NCBI RefSeq assembly: GCF_051713825.1
Contig: NZ_JBIOQR010000001.1
Coordinates: forward strand, 930,001-994,000
Length of the DNA: 64,000 bases
Source: Enterococcus_K sp051713825
GTDB taxonomy: Bacteria; Bacillota; Bacilli; Lactobacillales; Enterococcaceae
Reading direction: 5' to 3'
Shown: positions 50,384 through 59,041 of the stretch, in pieces
How the letters are laid out: every line of letters begins with the position of its first letter
Position numbering within the stretch: the stretch's first letter is position 1
Made by a program: the position numbers and the translations under genes
Notes under the pieces: generated by a model
Seen by the model: only the letters and a program-made list of their open reading frames with translations
Databases searched by the model: none
What the model was told of the DNA's origin: nothing

Positions 50384-50520
50384 TTAGTTGTTAGAAGAGC
50401 AGAATCATTAAAAATGAAACTCAGGTACGTTTTTTTTTTTATTGTTGGTGGAGAGTATTTTATCAGTCTCTTCACGATTTTTTCTTTCAAGATATTGTCA
50501 TTCTTCTTCGTAATATTCAT
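50362..50520 (-). CDS. Candidate 52-residue peptide ORF overlapping the kinase start
   Basis: On the minus strand, ATG at 50520 opens 52 codons: MNITKKNDNILKEKIVKRLI, then KYSPPTIKKK, then TYLSFIFNDSALLTTKWMQK and KC. The first part is an amphipathic basic helix, as in AgrD/FsrD leaders. A promoter-like pair (TTGAGA, 16 bp, TATTAA; 50595-50568) lies about 50 bp upstream, and it would be the first ORF of the kinase transcript. Against it, AAGG is 13 nt from the ATG, which is too far. A run of 11 A residues at codons 27-30 is prone to slippage; one extra A would give the shorter ending NVPEFHF. Confidence 0.35.
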   Translation of the reverse strand: MNITKKNDNILKEKIVKRLIKYSPPTIKKKTYLSFIFNDSALLTTKWMQKKC

Positions 50521-51408
50521 AGTTTTTACAAATCCTTTTCGTTAGTTTATAAATGAATTATGTAATATTAATATCTTATCAGCAGTGATTCTCAAATCTC
50601 AGAGTTAGATTGAATAAAAGAAAAGTACACAGTTCCGATTTATTCAATACCTAAATATGAATGACTGAGAAACAACTTTTGAAGGGGAAATAATAATAGT
50701 CCATTATTTTTACGATGCCGATCGTCACATCTGCGCATAATCAACTCATTCACAATCGTTACATAATGCTATTTTATTTTTCTAGATGGCTAATTTGATT
50801 ATAACATTTCTAGACGAAAAAGATTTTTTACATGGTCTCTTTCAATAAATATCTTTTGTCATGTGTGTAAATTTCATTGATTTTCTTTCAATTTACCAAA
50901 GTTAAGAGATGATTTCAACATTAGAATGAATAGTCTCTTTTTAATGATGCTAATTTTTATATAAAAATTTCCTTATTTTATTATTACGAGTAATACTTTT
51001 GCATAGTGTATTATATAGCAATTTTTTGTGAAATATAAGAATTTTATGAAAAATCAAACCCTAATACGACTTAATTTAAACCATTTAAGGTGAAAAGTTG
51101 ACCAAATAGGGTATTAGTATTTAAAAAATTTTTTTCCACTGTATAGTTTTCTATAGAGAAAAACAAAAAGTGATGTTCTGAATGATGAATTAATCGTATC
51201 CTGGTATTGTATTGAGTAGAAAAGAATAGATTTCTATTATATTAACTATGAACGTACTTGCTTGCCACTATAGGATAAACCAAGCAGAGTGATAACACTA
51301 GTAGTTAAAATTTATAAAAGTACAGTAACTATGTTAGGGTATCTCTTTTTTTAGAGAAATTTAAAATCATTTTTTCGCATTAAGTAGGAAGATAAGGGAG
51401 AGAATTGA
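50521..51408. other. AT-rich divergent intergenic region of the LytTR/ABC block
   Basis: Nearly 900 bp without a supportable gene between the kinase-side promoter and the ABC genes. It holds a plus-strand promoter candidate (TTGAGT 51212-51217, 17 bp, TATTAT 51235-51240) giving a 160-nt leader for the ABC operon, a small inverted repeat (CTATAG arms near 51142-51156), and inverted arms CTAATAC (51061-51067) and GTATTAG (51111-51117). LytTR-type paired direct repeats could not be confirmed by eye. CTAGATGGCTAA at about 50783 also occurs at about 48273. Confidence 0.5.
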
Positions 51409-52263
51409 ATGGAAAAAAACGTGAAATTGAGAATTGACCATATTTCTAAGCAGTTTAATGGCTATACTATCTTGAATGATATTAGTTTTGAAGTAAAACA
51501 AGGGGAGATTGTCGGATTTTTAGGTCCATCTGGTGCAGGAAAAACGACAACAATTAAAATTGTGACTGGGCAATTGAAACAAACTTCTGGAGAGGCTATG
51601 ATACTAGGAATGGATTCTAGAGGAATCAATCAGAAAATATATCAGCGAATAGGTATTGTATCTGATAACAGTGGCATCTATGAGAAGTTAGATGTGTATG
51701 AGAATTTACGTATTTTTGCAAGATTATTGAATGTTTCTCTTTCTCAAGTAGATGAACTGATGAAACAAGTTGGACTTTATGAACACAAAAAAAAGAAGGT
51801 CAGCAAACTTTCTCGTGGACAAATCCAGCGTTTGATTCTAGCAAGAGCAATTTTACATAAACCAGAGTTACTTTTTTTGGATGAGCCGACTAGTGGGCTA
51901 GATCCAGCAACGGCAGAAGGAATTCATAAATTATTGTTAAACTTGAAGAAAGAAGGTATGGCAATTTTTTTGACTACACATAATATGAATGAAGCAAAGA
52001 AATTATGTGATAAGGTTGCTTTGATTAATAAAGGGCGAGTCGTTGAGTTTGGAAAGCCAAGTCAGCTTTGTCTTAAATACAATCAAAATATTACTTACAA
52101 TGTATTATTAAGAAATGGAGAGCTCCATCATGTATCGCAGAAATCTAGTGCAATTATTCAAGTAAGTGAGTGGTTAAAGTCAGATCAGATTGAGACAATT
52201 CATTCTAATGAACCTTCATTGGAAAAAGTATTCTTAGCAGTGACTGGGGAGGAACTAGTATGA
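51409..52263 (+). CDS. ABC-2 type transporter ATPase
   Basis: A 284-residue ATPase of the bacitracin/lantibiotic-immunity class (BcrA/NatA-like). Walker A GPSGAGKTT (about residues 42-50), Q-loop equivalent GIVSDNSGIYEKL with Asp in place of Gln, signature LSRGQIQR (Arg replacing the first Gly), Walker B LLFLDEPTSGLDP and switch His TTHNM. The C-terminal 70 residues form the usual accessory domain. The start ATG follows AAGGGAGAG. It overlaps the permease gene by 4 bp. A role in exporting or resisting a peptide is likely from context but not proven. Confidence 0.92.
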   Translation: MEKNVKLRIDHISKQFNGYTILNDISFEVKQGEIVGFLGPSGAGKTTTIKIVTGQLKQTSGEAMILGMDSRGINQKIYQRIGIVSDNSGIYEKLDVYENLRIFARLLNVSLSQVDELMKQVGLYEHKKKKVSKLSRGQIQRLILARAILHKPELLFLDEPTSGLDPATAEGIHKLLLNLKKEGMAIFLTTHNMNEAKKLCDKVALINKGRVVEFGKPSQLCLKYNQNITYNVLLRNGELHHVSQKSSAIIQVSEWLKSDQIETIHSNEPSLEKVFLAVTGEELV

Positions 52264-53006
52264 ACAGGGCGTCAATAAAACGTATTTGGGTGTTATCAGA
52301 AACTAAATTTAAGAGTTTTTATTATAACAAATTGATTGGCAGTTACTTGATTTTTCCACTGGGGATTGCTTTGATAATGAAATTTCTCAATGAACAAATT
52401 AATAATCGACAACTGTCTGTAGAGGAATTAACAATGTGTATCAATATTAGTGCAATTTTAAACGTATCTTATGTTGCTTATGTGACACCGGCGACATTGC
52501 TTGCAGAAGAAAAAGAAAAGAATACATTACGCGTATTGATGGTATCAAGTATAAGTGGTTTTGAATTTTTTCTTGGCAATTTATTACCTGTTGTAGTAGT
52601 TAGTTCAGTTGTACAGATGTCTATCGTTCCATTACTTGGAATCCATTTTTCTGTTGAGCAGTTAGGGATTTATTTATTAGTTAGTCTTCTTGGAATTGTG
52701 AGTAGCTCTGTTTTAGGGATGTGTGTTGGTATTCTGTCTCAAAGCCAGATGAGTGCTACCTTGATTACAATGCCTTTGACAATGTTGCTGATGCTCATTC
52801 CAATGTTGAAAAATCTATCACAGATGATGAAAACAATAGCTGATAATCTATATACAGGTATTTTGATGAATTCAATTCCAAAATTGGTTGCTAATCAGTC
52901 GCTTAATTTAAGTATACAAAATTGGGCAGTGCTGATTGGCGAACTTCTATTATCAATTATTTGGTTTTTGTGGTTGTATTCGAGGAATGGATTTGATAAA
53001 GATTAA
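52260..53006 (+). CDS. ABC-2 type transporter permease
   Basis: A 248-residue membrane protein with six predicted helices (about residues 28-45, 58-80, 105-128, 138-160, 168-188 and 220-240), the usual ABC-2 permease layout. Between helices two and three comes EEKEKNTLRVLMVSSISGFEF, the amphipathic coupling segment conserved in NatB/YhaP-type permeases. It starts four bases before the ATPase stop and forms the membrane part of the transporter. A terminator follows at 53069. Confidence 0.9.
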   Translation: MNRASIKRIWVLSETKFKSFYYNKLIGSYLIFPLGIALIMKFLNEQINNRQLSVEELTMCINISAILNVSYVAYVTPATLLAEEKEKNTLRVLMVSSISGFEFFLGNLLPVVVVSSVVQMSIVPLLGIHFSVEQLGIYLLVSLLGIVSSSVLGMCVGILSQSQMSATLITMPLTMLLMLIPMLKNLSQMMKTIADNLYTGILMNSIPKLVANQSLNLSIQNWAVLIGELLLSIIWFLWLYSRNGFDKD

Positions 53007-53028
53007 TTTAATTGAAAAAAAAGAAGAA

Positions 53029-53066
53029 AAAGAAGATTAGAGAATCAAGTAAACCAGGATTTATAA
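53029..53066. repeat. Direct repeat copy 2 flanking the LytTR/ABC block
   Basis: AAAGAAGATTAGAGAATCA, then AGTAAACCA, then GGATTTA, matching copy 1 at 48242-48268. Just upstream the frame reads NLIEKKEEKED and stop, matching NLEKED and stop of the MFS remnant, although here it follows directly on the permease gene. It therefore looks like transplanted sequence. Confidence 0.8.
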
Positions 53067-53068
53067 GC

Positions 53069-53112
53069 GACAAACAGACTATCTTGTGTGGGTAGTCTGT
53101 TTGTCATTTTTG
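53069..53112 (+). terminator. Terminator of the ABC-2 operon, possibly bidirectional
   Basis: A 13-bp perfect stem (53069-53081 with 53093-53105) followed by ATTTTTGG. The convergent PTS gene on the minus strand ends 42 bp to the right and may use the same stem. Confidence 0.85.
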
Positions 53113-53146
53113 GAGTGGAAATTTTATAGTACGAAAAAGAGCGTGT

Positions 53147-54553
53147 CTATAATGTCGGATTTTTAATTTTTCCATAAAAATAAGTTGAAGAGAAAGAAAT
53201 CACACAACTTAAGGCCATACAGATGAAAAATGTTGGCCAAAATTCTAATGGAATGGATAAGAAACCTGGAAGCCCACTGATCCCAACCGAGGTTGCAATG
53301 ACATGTTGCGTTGCCATAAAACCACCAATTAATCCTGAAGTTAAGATAGCAAATACAAATGGGAATTTGTATTTTAAGTTGATACCAAACATTGCCGGCT
53401 CGGTGATTCCCATATAGGCCGATAAACCAGCCGCTAACCCCACACCTTTTAACTTTTTGTCTTTAATTAAGAAGTTCATCGCGATTGCAGCTGAACCTTG
53501 AGCCAGGCTAGACATTACGCCAATTGGCCAAATGTAGTCACCGCCGTTAGCCATTAGTTGAATATGGATTGGTAAGAACGCATGGTGCATCCCTGTTACC
53601 ACTAAGGGTGCTAGTCCAGTACCATAAGCGATACCGCCTAAAAAAGGCACGTGGTTAAACAGCCAAACAATCCCACCAACAACTGTATTTCCAATGAAAA
53701 TGGTCACAGGAGCAATTAATACAAAAGTCAGAATACTGGTGATTAGAATGGTAACTGGAGCAACGACCAATAACTGGATTGTTTCAGGAACACGTTTGCG
53801 TAAGCCAATCTCCATTTTTGCTAAAACATAACCTGAGACTAACGCAGGGAGTACCTGTGCTTGTAGGCCCATTTTTGTAATGGAGAAGCCTAATATTGTC
53901 CAGTGAGGAATGTCGCCGGAAGTTAAAGCTTGACCATAATTCCAAGCATTCATTAAGTCAGGGTGAACAAAAACTAACCCTAAAACAATTCCCAATAAGG
54001 GGCTTCCCTTGAAGTACTTAACTGTCGACCAAGTAATTAATGCCGGTAAAAATTGAAAAGAGGTATTTGCAATCGTGTTTATCATACTTGATAAATCTGC
54101 AATAGCTGGAAATGTTTCAATGACGGATTTAGCAAAAAATATTCCCGGATTAGTTAGTAAATTATTTAAACCCATAAGTAAACCTGCAGTAACAATGGCG
54201 GGTAAAATAGGGACAAAAACATCCCCTAAAATTTTGATTACACGTTGTAACGGATTTAAATGAACTTCCGCTGCAATATCTTTAACCTCTTGTTTTGACA
54301 GCGATGCTAGACCAGATTGTTCAATAACCATGTCATAAACTTGCGTAACATTTGGCCCAATTACCACTTGATATTGCCCGTTTGCTCTGAAGGTTCCCTT
54401 AACGTCTTCCAAGCTTTCAAGTAATTCTTGATTTGCTTTTTTTTCATCATGTAGAACAAAACGTAACCGAGTCACACAATGCGTTAATGCGGCAATATTT
54501 TCTTTACCACCCACGCCTTTAATAATTTCTTCTGCTTCATTTTGATAATTCAT
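53147..54553 (-). CDS. PTS sugar transporter EIIBC (glucose/sucrose/beta-glucoside superfamily)
   Basis: A 468-residue permease. The N-terminal EIIB domain (about 1-85) has the phosphorylated Cys in ALTHCVTRLRF (residue 26), and the EIIC domain (about 105-465) has about ten membrane helices with the substrate-site pattern TGMHHAFLPIHIQLMANGG and the ITEPAMFGINL segment. There is no EIIA domain, so it relies on an EIIA encoded elsewhere. Its start abuts the GH3 gene stop, so the two are one operon. The partner enzyme suggests beta-glucosides, but the EIIC pattern is also close to trehalose and sucrose permeases, so the substrate is open. Confidence 0.9.
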   Translation of the reverse strand: MNYQNEAEEIIKGVGGKENIAALTHCVTRLRFVLHDEKKANQELLESLEDVKGTFRANGQYQVVIGPNVTQVYDMVIEQSGLASLSKQEVKDIAAEVHLNPLQRVIKILGDVFVPILPAIVTAGLLMGLNNLLTNPGIFFAKSVIETFPAIADLSSMINTIANTSFQFLPALITWSTVKYFKGSPLLGIVLGLVFVHPDLMNAWNYGQALTSGDIPHWTILGFSITKMGLQAQVLPALVSGYVLAKMEIGLRKRVPETIQLLVVAPVTILITSILTFVLIAPVTIFIGNTVVGGIVWLFNHVPFLGGIAYGTGLAPLVVTGMHHAFLPIHIQLMANGGDYIWPIGVMSSLAQGSAAIAMNFLIKDKKLKGVGLAAGLSAYMGITEPAMFGINLKYKFPFVFAILTSGLIGGFMATQHVIATSVGISGLPGFLSIPLEFWPTFFICMALSCVISFSSTYFYGKIKNPTL

Positions 54554-56715
54554 TACTTTTCAACCTCAATTCTTAAACTATTTTTTGGTTCTATACGAGA
54601 ACTATTTCCAATCATGATTGAATAGTCACCTGCATCAAAGATTTGATTCAATAATTCATCGTAATAAATGAAGGTGTCGCGATTGATTTGGAAACGGACG
54701 GTCTTTTTTTCCTGCGAATTTAGCTGGATTTTTTTGAAATTTTTTAACTCTTTGATTGGCCGAGCGTAAGTGCCATAGTGTGCGCCAATATATAATTGAA
54801 CGACTTCTTGGCCTGCAGTGCTACCAGTGTTGGTTACATCGACTGAAACGCACCAATGATTTTTTTTGAGATGGTTGACTGTCAAATTATCTATTAAAAA
54901 ACTAGTATAACTTAGTCCAAATCCGAAAGGGAATTCCGGTTCATTAGACAGGTCAATATATCTAGTCGTATTGAATTTGTCAATTTGATAAGGCCGTCCA
55001 GTACGGTAATGACTATAGTAAATTGGCAATTGGCCTTCATGACGAGGAAAAGTCATCGTCAGTTTTCCTGCAGGGTTGACGGTTCCTTCGAGGATATTTA
55101 AAATAGCAGTGCCAGCTTCACAGCCCAAGTGCCATGCCTCAACGAGTGATTTAGTGTGAGGTAAAATATCTGCAAGAACTAGCGGACGTCCATTCATCAA
55201 GACGACGATAATATTTGGATTGATAGCTGAGATGGCTTTGATAAACTTAATTTGAGTCTCGTCAAGACTTAGCATGGCTTTTGATTTTGCTTCACCAGAG
55301 TCCGTAGCTTTTTCTCCTAAAACCAAAACGATTTTATCCAATTGAGTTAGCTGTTTATTCGTTTGACTGCCTAACGTTTTAGTTTTTTCAAATTCACTAT
55401 AAGCATCTGGTAATAGAAAGTAATTTTTATTATTTTTAGTTGAGACGGCTTTTGCAATTGAAGTAATCTCCGAGGCATCCCCCATACATGACCAAGTATC
55501 TAGCATGCTCTCTTGATCATCGAGAAAAATCCCTGCATATCCGACGCGATCCTCTTTTTTTAGTGGAAGAAGCTGCTCGTTTTTTAATAAAACGATTGAT
55601 TCTTCAGCAATTTGTAAAGCTGTTTTACGAAATTCATCTCTTCTTTTTATTATATTGTTATAGTTGTCAGTAGAAGAGCGATAAGGATTATCAAATAAGC
55701 CTAGTCTAAATTTTAGTGAGAGTACTCGATAGACAGCCTTGTCTAAAAGAATTTCATCAACGATATGCTGCTCTACCAGCTCTTTTAGAGAAGTTATATA
55801 AAGTAGAGAAGACATATCTACGTCTAATTGACAGTCAATGGCTTTCTTTACCGCATCTTCGTAATCTCTAGAGAAACCATGAGTGATTGTTTCTTTCAGA
55901 GCATTCCAGTCAGAGATAAGTAGACCAGAAAAAAAAAGTTTTTCACGAAGTGTAGTCACTAAAAGAGTTTTATTTGTTGTCGCGGGGATTCCATTTAGTA
56001 GGTTAAAACTACTCATAATTGATAGAACTTTTTCATCTATTAATCGCTTAAAAGGAGGTAAATAGATATTGGCAAGCTTGTACCAGGAAATATCCGCAGT
56101 GTTATAGTCTCTACCCGCCTCGGCCTCAGAGTAACCGACGAAGTGTTTGGCACATGCAAGTAGATGGTTAGGGTCTATCCTTCCATCAGTATCTGGCCCT
56201 TGAAAGCCTGTTACTTTCGCTGCACCAAATTCAGATGTAAGATAAGGATCTTCCCCAAAAGATTCTGCTACACGCCCCCAACGAGCATCGCGACTGACGT
56301 CAATCATTGGTGCGAATGTCCAATGAATACCGGCAGCAGAAGCTTCTTCGGCCGCTATTTCAGCTGATCTTTTTAGCAATTCTGTATTCCATGTACAAGA
56401 TTCTGCTAGAGGGATAGGGAAGGTCGTCAAAAATCCATGAACGACATCTTCTGCGAATAATAAAGGAATTCCCAGGCGCGTTTCATTAACCGCTATATGT
56501 TGTAAGCTATTTGCCTTTTCAATTTCTTTTATCGATAAAAAGGAACCCACTGAGCTCGTACGTACTAATTGTTCATAGTGTTCTTCTTTGCCCCCGTAGA
56601 TTGATGTTCCTACTTGATTCATTTGACCAATCTTTTCTTCAATCGTCATTTTTGATAACAAATCTTTGATAAAGACTTCTTCAGAAATTTCTGATGTAAC
56701 TTTCAATACTTTCAC
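54553..56715 (-). CDS. GH3 beta-glucosidase
   Basis: A 720-residue family 3 glycoside hydrolase with the N-terminal TIM barrel, the alpha/beta sandwich domain and a C-terminal fibronectin-like domain (about 630-720). KHFVGYSEAEAGRDYN with substrate-binding residues and the nucleophile Asp in GLLISDWNALKE (about 270) are present, and RDARWGRVAESFGEDPYLTS is the family signature. There is no signal peptide, so it acts in the cytoplasm on imported sugars. The GTG start at 56715 has only a weak ribosome binding site, and a TTG three codons later is an alternative. It is first in the operon with the EIIBC gene and divergent from an AraC-type regulator. Confidence 0.93.
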   Translation of the reverse strand: MKVLKVTSEISEEVFIKDLLSKMTIEEKIGQMNQVGTSIYGGKEEHYEQLVRTSSVGSFLSIKEIEKANSLQHIAVNETRLGIPLLFAEDVVHGFLTTFPIPLAESCTWNTELLKRSAEIAAEEASAAGIHWTFAPMIDVSRDARWGRVAESFGEDPYLTSEFGAAKVTGFQGPDTDGRIDPNHLLACAKHFVGYSEAEAGRDYNTADISWYKLANIYLPPFKRLIDEKVLSIMSSFNLLNGIPATTNKTLLVTTLREKLFFSGLLISDWNALKETITHGFSRDYEDAVKKAIDCQLDVDMSSLLYITSLKELVEQHIVDEILLDKAVYRVLSLKFRLGLFDNPYRSSTDNYNNIIKRRDEFRKTALQIAEESIVLLKNEQLLPLKKEDRVGYAGIFLDDQESMLDTWSCMGDASEITSIAKAVSTKNNKNYFLLPDAYSEFEKTKTLGSQTNKQLTQLDKIVLVLGEKATDSGEAKSKAMLSLDETQIKFIKAISAINPNIIVVLMNGRPLVLADILPHTKSLVEAWHLGCEAGTAILNILEGTVNPAGKLTMTFPRHEGQLPIYYSHYRTGRPYQIDKFNTTRYIDLSNEPEFPFGFGLSYTSFLIDNLTVNHLKKNHWCVSVDVTNTGSTAGQEVVQLYIGAHYGTYARPIKELKNFKKIQLNSQEKKTVRFQINRDTFIYYDELLNQIFDAGDYSIMIGNSSRIEPKNSLRIEVEK

Positions 56716-56841
56716 ATCCAGTTTTTTTATAATATACTAAGGTGAACTAGCTAGATTCATACTTATCATATCAGTCAATGGAATCGGTTTCTTTATATAT
56801 GATTACTTTTTTTTACAAAATAGCAACCTAGGAGGGATGTT

Positions 56842-57648
56842 GTGGATCCAAAAAAATTAAAAATAATTGATAGTTATTTCTTCAGTAGACCCGTAGAAAA
56901 TTACGTTTGTGAACCTATAGAACATCGTTTAGTAGATTGTTATGAGATAGAGGTAATTACAGAGAGTCGTGGAGGAATGTATATTGACGATCAATATTAC
57001 TCAATTAAGAAAGGCGATTTGATTTTTAGATACCCTGGACAGACAACACAAGGTGTTTTACCCTACTCGTGTTATGCTCTTCGTTTTTATATCGAGGATA
57101 GACTGTTTGAAGAGATTGCAAAAAAGAGGATACCACCAATATCTGAAGGAAGAGTCACCAAACAGCTAGCACCAATTATCGAGGATATTTTCAATGAACG
57201 TATCAATCAAAATGATATTTCCAATTATTTCTTTGACTACCAATTAAACAAGTTAGTTTATATTTTACTTGCTTTTTTTCATCCAGAGGCAAAAGCTTTT
57301 CAAAAAGAGTTTAATGTCCATAATGTCTATGTATCAGAGTGTCTAGCATATATTCAAACAAATTGGCGAGAGGTTAGAATCGATGATCTTGTTACTAGGA
57401 TGGGCGTTAGTAAACCTTATTTGATGAAAGTGTTTAAGAAAGAAACGGGAAAAACAATTCTTAGTTATATTGACGAAACTAAAGTTAGTCACATCAAAAA
57501 AATGCTGATTTTTACGAATGACTCAATAACAGAAATTGCTTATTCTGCTGGCTTTAAGACACCCAGTTATTTTACCAATTACTTACTTAAGCATACGGGA
57601 ATGTCGCCGAAACAGTTGAGAAAAAAATATACTTCGATTAATCAATAG
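56842..57648 (+). CDS. AraC family regulator, divergent from the GH3-PTS operon
   Basis: A 268-residue regulator. The N-terminal half is cupin-like (beta-rich, about residues 20-90, with GGMYIDDQYYSIKKGDLIFRY), and the C-terminal 100 residues hold two HTH motifs of the AraC/XylS type (RIDDLVTRMGVSKPYLMKVF and SITEIAYSAGFKTPSYFTNY). The GTG start follows GGAGGG. Its position and orientation suggest it activates the adjacent beta-glucosidase and PTS genes in response to a sugar (inference). Confidence 0.9.
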   Translation: MDPKKLKIIDSYFFSRPVENYVCEPIEHRLVDCYEIEVITESRGGMYIDDQYYSIKKGDLIFRYPGQTTQGVLPYSCYALRFYIEDRLFEEIAKKRIPPISEGRVTKQLAPIIEDIFNERINQNDISNYFFDYQLNKLVYILLAFFHPEAKAFQKEFNVHNVYVSECLAYIQTNWREVRIDDLVTRMGVSKPYLMKVFKKETGKTILSYIDETKVSHIKKMLIFTNDSITEIAYSAGFKTPSYFTNYLLKHTGMSPKQLRKKYTSINQ

Positions 57649-57764
57649 AGGTAATTTTTAATAAGTTAATGCTATTTTTGCAATCAACTTGTTAGTAATG
57701 AATTATTTTTGGGAATTTTCACAGAGATAGTTCACGTGAATGATTAACGTAAATCAGTTCCCAC

Positions 57765-57810
57765 TTGAGTGTCTTATCAAAACCGTCTATACTAAATGTA
57801 CGTACAACTT
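57765..57810 (+). promoter_or_regulatory. araR promoter with AraR operator
   Basis: TTGAGT (57765-57770), a 17-bp spacer and TATACT (57788-57793) are followed by AAATGTACGTACAACTT (57794-57810), centred on the palindrome GTACGTAC. It matches the AraR operator pattern (ATTTGTACGTACAAAT-like) and overlaps the transcription start, indicating autoregulation. Confidence 0.85.
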
Positions 57811-57826
57811 TTAAGGAGCTTAGAAA

Positions 57827-58909
57827 ATGAAGTCTAAATACCAACAAATTGCGGATGAGATTCGTTCGAAAATATTAAGTAATGACTATCCTGTGGGGAC
57901 AGTGATTCCGCCTGAGTTACAGCTGCAAAAAGATTATGGGGTGAGTCGCCATACCGTTCGTCAGGCGATTGCTTTATTGGTCAATGACGGGTATTTGCGC
58001 AAAGAAAAAGGCTCAGGAACATATGTGGACGATGCCTTTCAAACGTCGGTGCGAACAACAGGGAAAAAAACAATTGGGGTAATTACAACCTACCTATCTG
58101 ATTATATTTTTCCTTCAATTATTCGTGGGATTGAACAAGAACTGCGAGAAAACGGCTATTCATTGTTGTTAGCCAGTACCAATAATGATCCGATACAGGA
58201 GAAAGAGTGTTTGGAAAGAATGCTGGAACAAGGGGTTCAAGGGCTGATTGTTGAGCCAACAAAAAGTAATCAGTTTAATCCAAATCTCGCGTTGTATCTT
58301 TCGTTTAAAGAACGGAATGTACCCATTGTTATGATTAATGCTTATTATGAGGAGCTAGATATACCTCACATTTGCGTGAATGATACGAAGGCTGGGTTAA
58401 TTGCTACAGAACATCTGGTGAGTCAGGGACATAAAAATCTTGCGTTGATTACGAAGATTGATGACTTGCAAGGAAAATATCGAATGAAGGGTTTTATCAA
58501 GGCACATGAAAAAAATCGGTTGTCGTTACGTGCCGAGAGCTTATTTACCTATACTACAGAAACCAAGGAAAGTGTGGCAAAAGAAGTATTTGAAGCGATG
58601 TTAAATGAAGAGGAGCGGCCAACAGGGATTGTCTGTTACAACGATGAGATTGCCAATCGAATGGTTCAAGAAATAAATAAAAAAGGTTACCGTGTGCCTG
58701 AGGATTTTTCGATTATTGGCGAGGATGACTCCTACTTAAGTTTGATTGGTGACGTGGCGCTATCCACCGTGACTCATCCAAAAGAAAAGATGGGTGTTGA
58801 GGCCGCCAATTGGATTATTCAAGCGATTGAATTAGGTGAAAATAAAGGGAATATCTATTATGAACCGCAGCTAGTGCTAAGAGATTCTGTTCGGACGATT
58901 ACTCGTTAA
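57827..58909 (+). CDS. araR: Arabinose repressor AraR (GntR-type HTH, LacI-type sensor)
   Basis: A 360-residue chimeric regulator. The N-terminal winged HTH is of the GntR type (KYQQIADEIRSKILSNDYPV, ELQLQKDYGVSRHTVRQAI, residues 3-75), and the C-terminal part (about 80-360) is a LacI/GalR-type sugar-binding domain. This fusion is diagnostic of AraR, which represses arabinose genes until L-arabinose binds. AAGGAG precedes the ATG. AraR-type operators overlap its own promoter and that of araB. Confidence 0.95.
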   Translation: MKSKYQQIADEIRSKILSNDYPVGTVIPPELQLQKDYGVSRHTVRQAIALLVNDGYLRKEKGSGTYVDDAFQTSVRTTGKKTIGVITTYLSDYIFPSIIRGIEQELRENGYSLLLASTNNDPIQEKECLERMLEQGVQGLIVEPTKSNQFNPNLALYLSFKERNVPIVMINAYYEELDIPHICVNDTKAGLIATEHLVSQGHKNLALITKIDDLQGKYRMKGFIKAHEKNRLSLRAESLFTYTTETKESVAKEVFEAMLNEEERPTGIVCYNDEIANRMVQEINKKGYRVPEDFSIIGEDDSYLSLIGDVALSTVTHPKEKMGVEAANWIIQAIELGENKGNIYYEPQLVLRDSVRTITR

Positions 58910-58913
58910 TTTA

Positions 58914-58965
58914 TACGGACAATTTTGGAATCAAGTTTGACATGTACGGACAAATATTCTATAAT
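58914..58965 (+). promoter_or_regulatory. araBDA promoter with two AraR-like sites
   Basis: TTGACA (58937-58942), a 17-bp spacer and TATAAT (58960-58965) form a near-consensus promoter. ATGTACGGACAAAT (58942-58955) fills the spacer, and a second TATACGGACAATTT begins at 58912, with the shared TACGGACAA cores 31 bp apart, about three helical turns. AraR bound at both would block the promoter cooperatively. Confidence 0.85.
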
Positions 58966-59041
58966 TCTTTTTGTAGAAAGCGATAACAAAATCGCTTTTG
59001 GCAAAAAGAATTTTTTTGTTTGAATAGACGATGGAGGAGGA

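Noticed and set aside
50705..50800. 27-codon plus-strand ORF in the AT-rich divergent region
   Set aside because: The ATG near 50715 has no ribosome binding site and the product (MPIVTSAHNQLIHNRY...) shows no leader or double-Gly motif.
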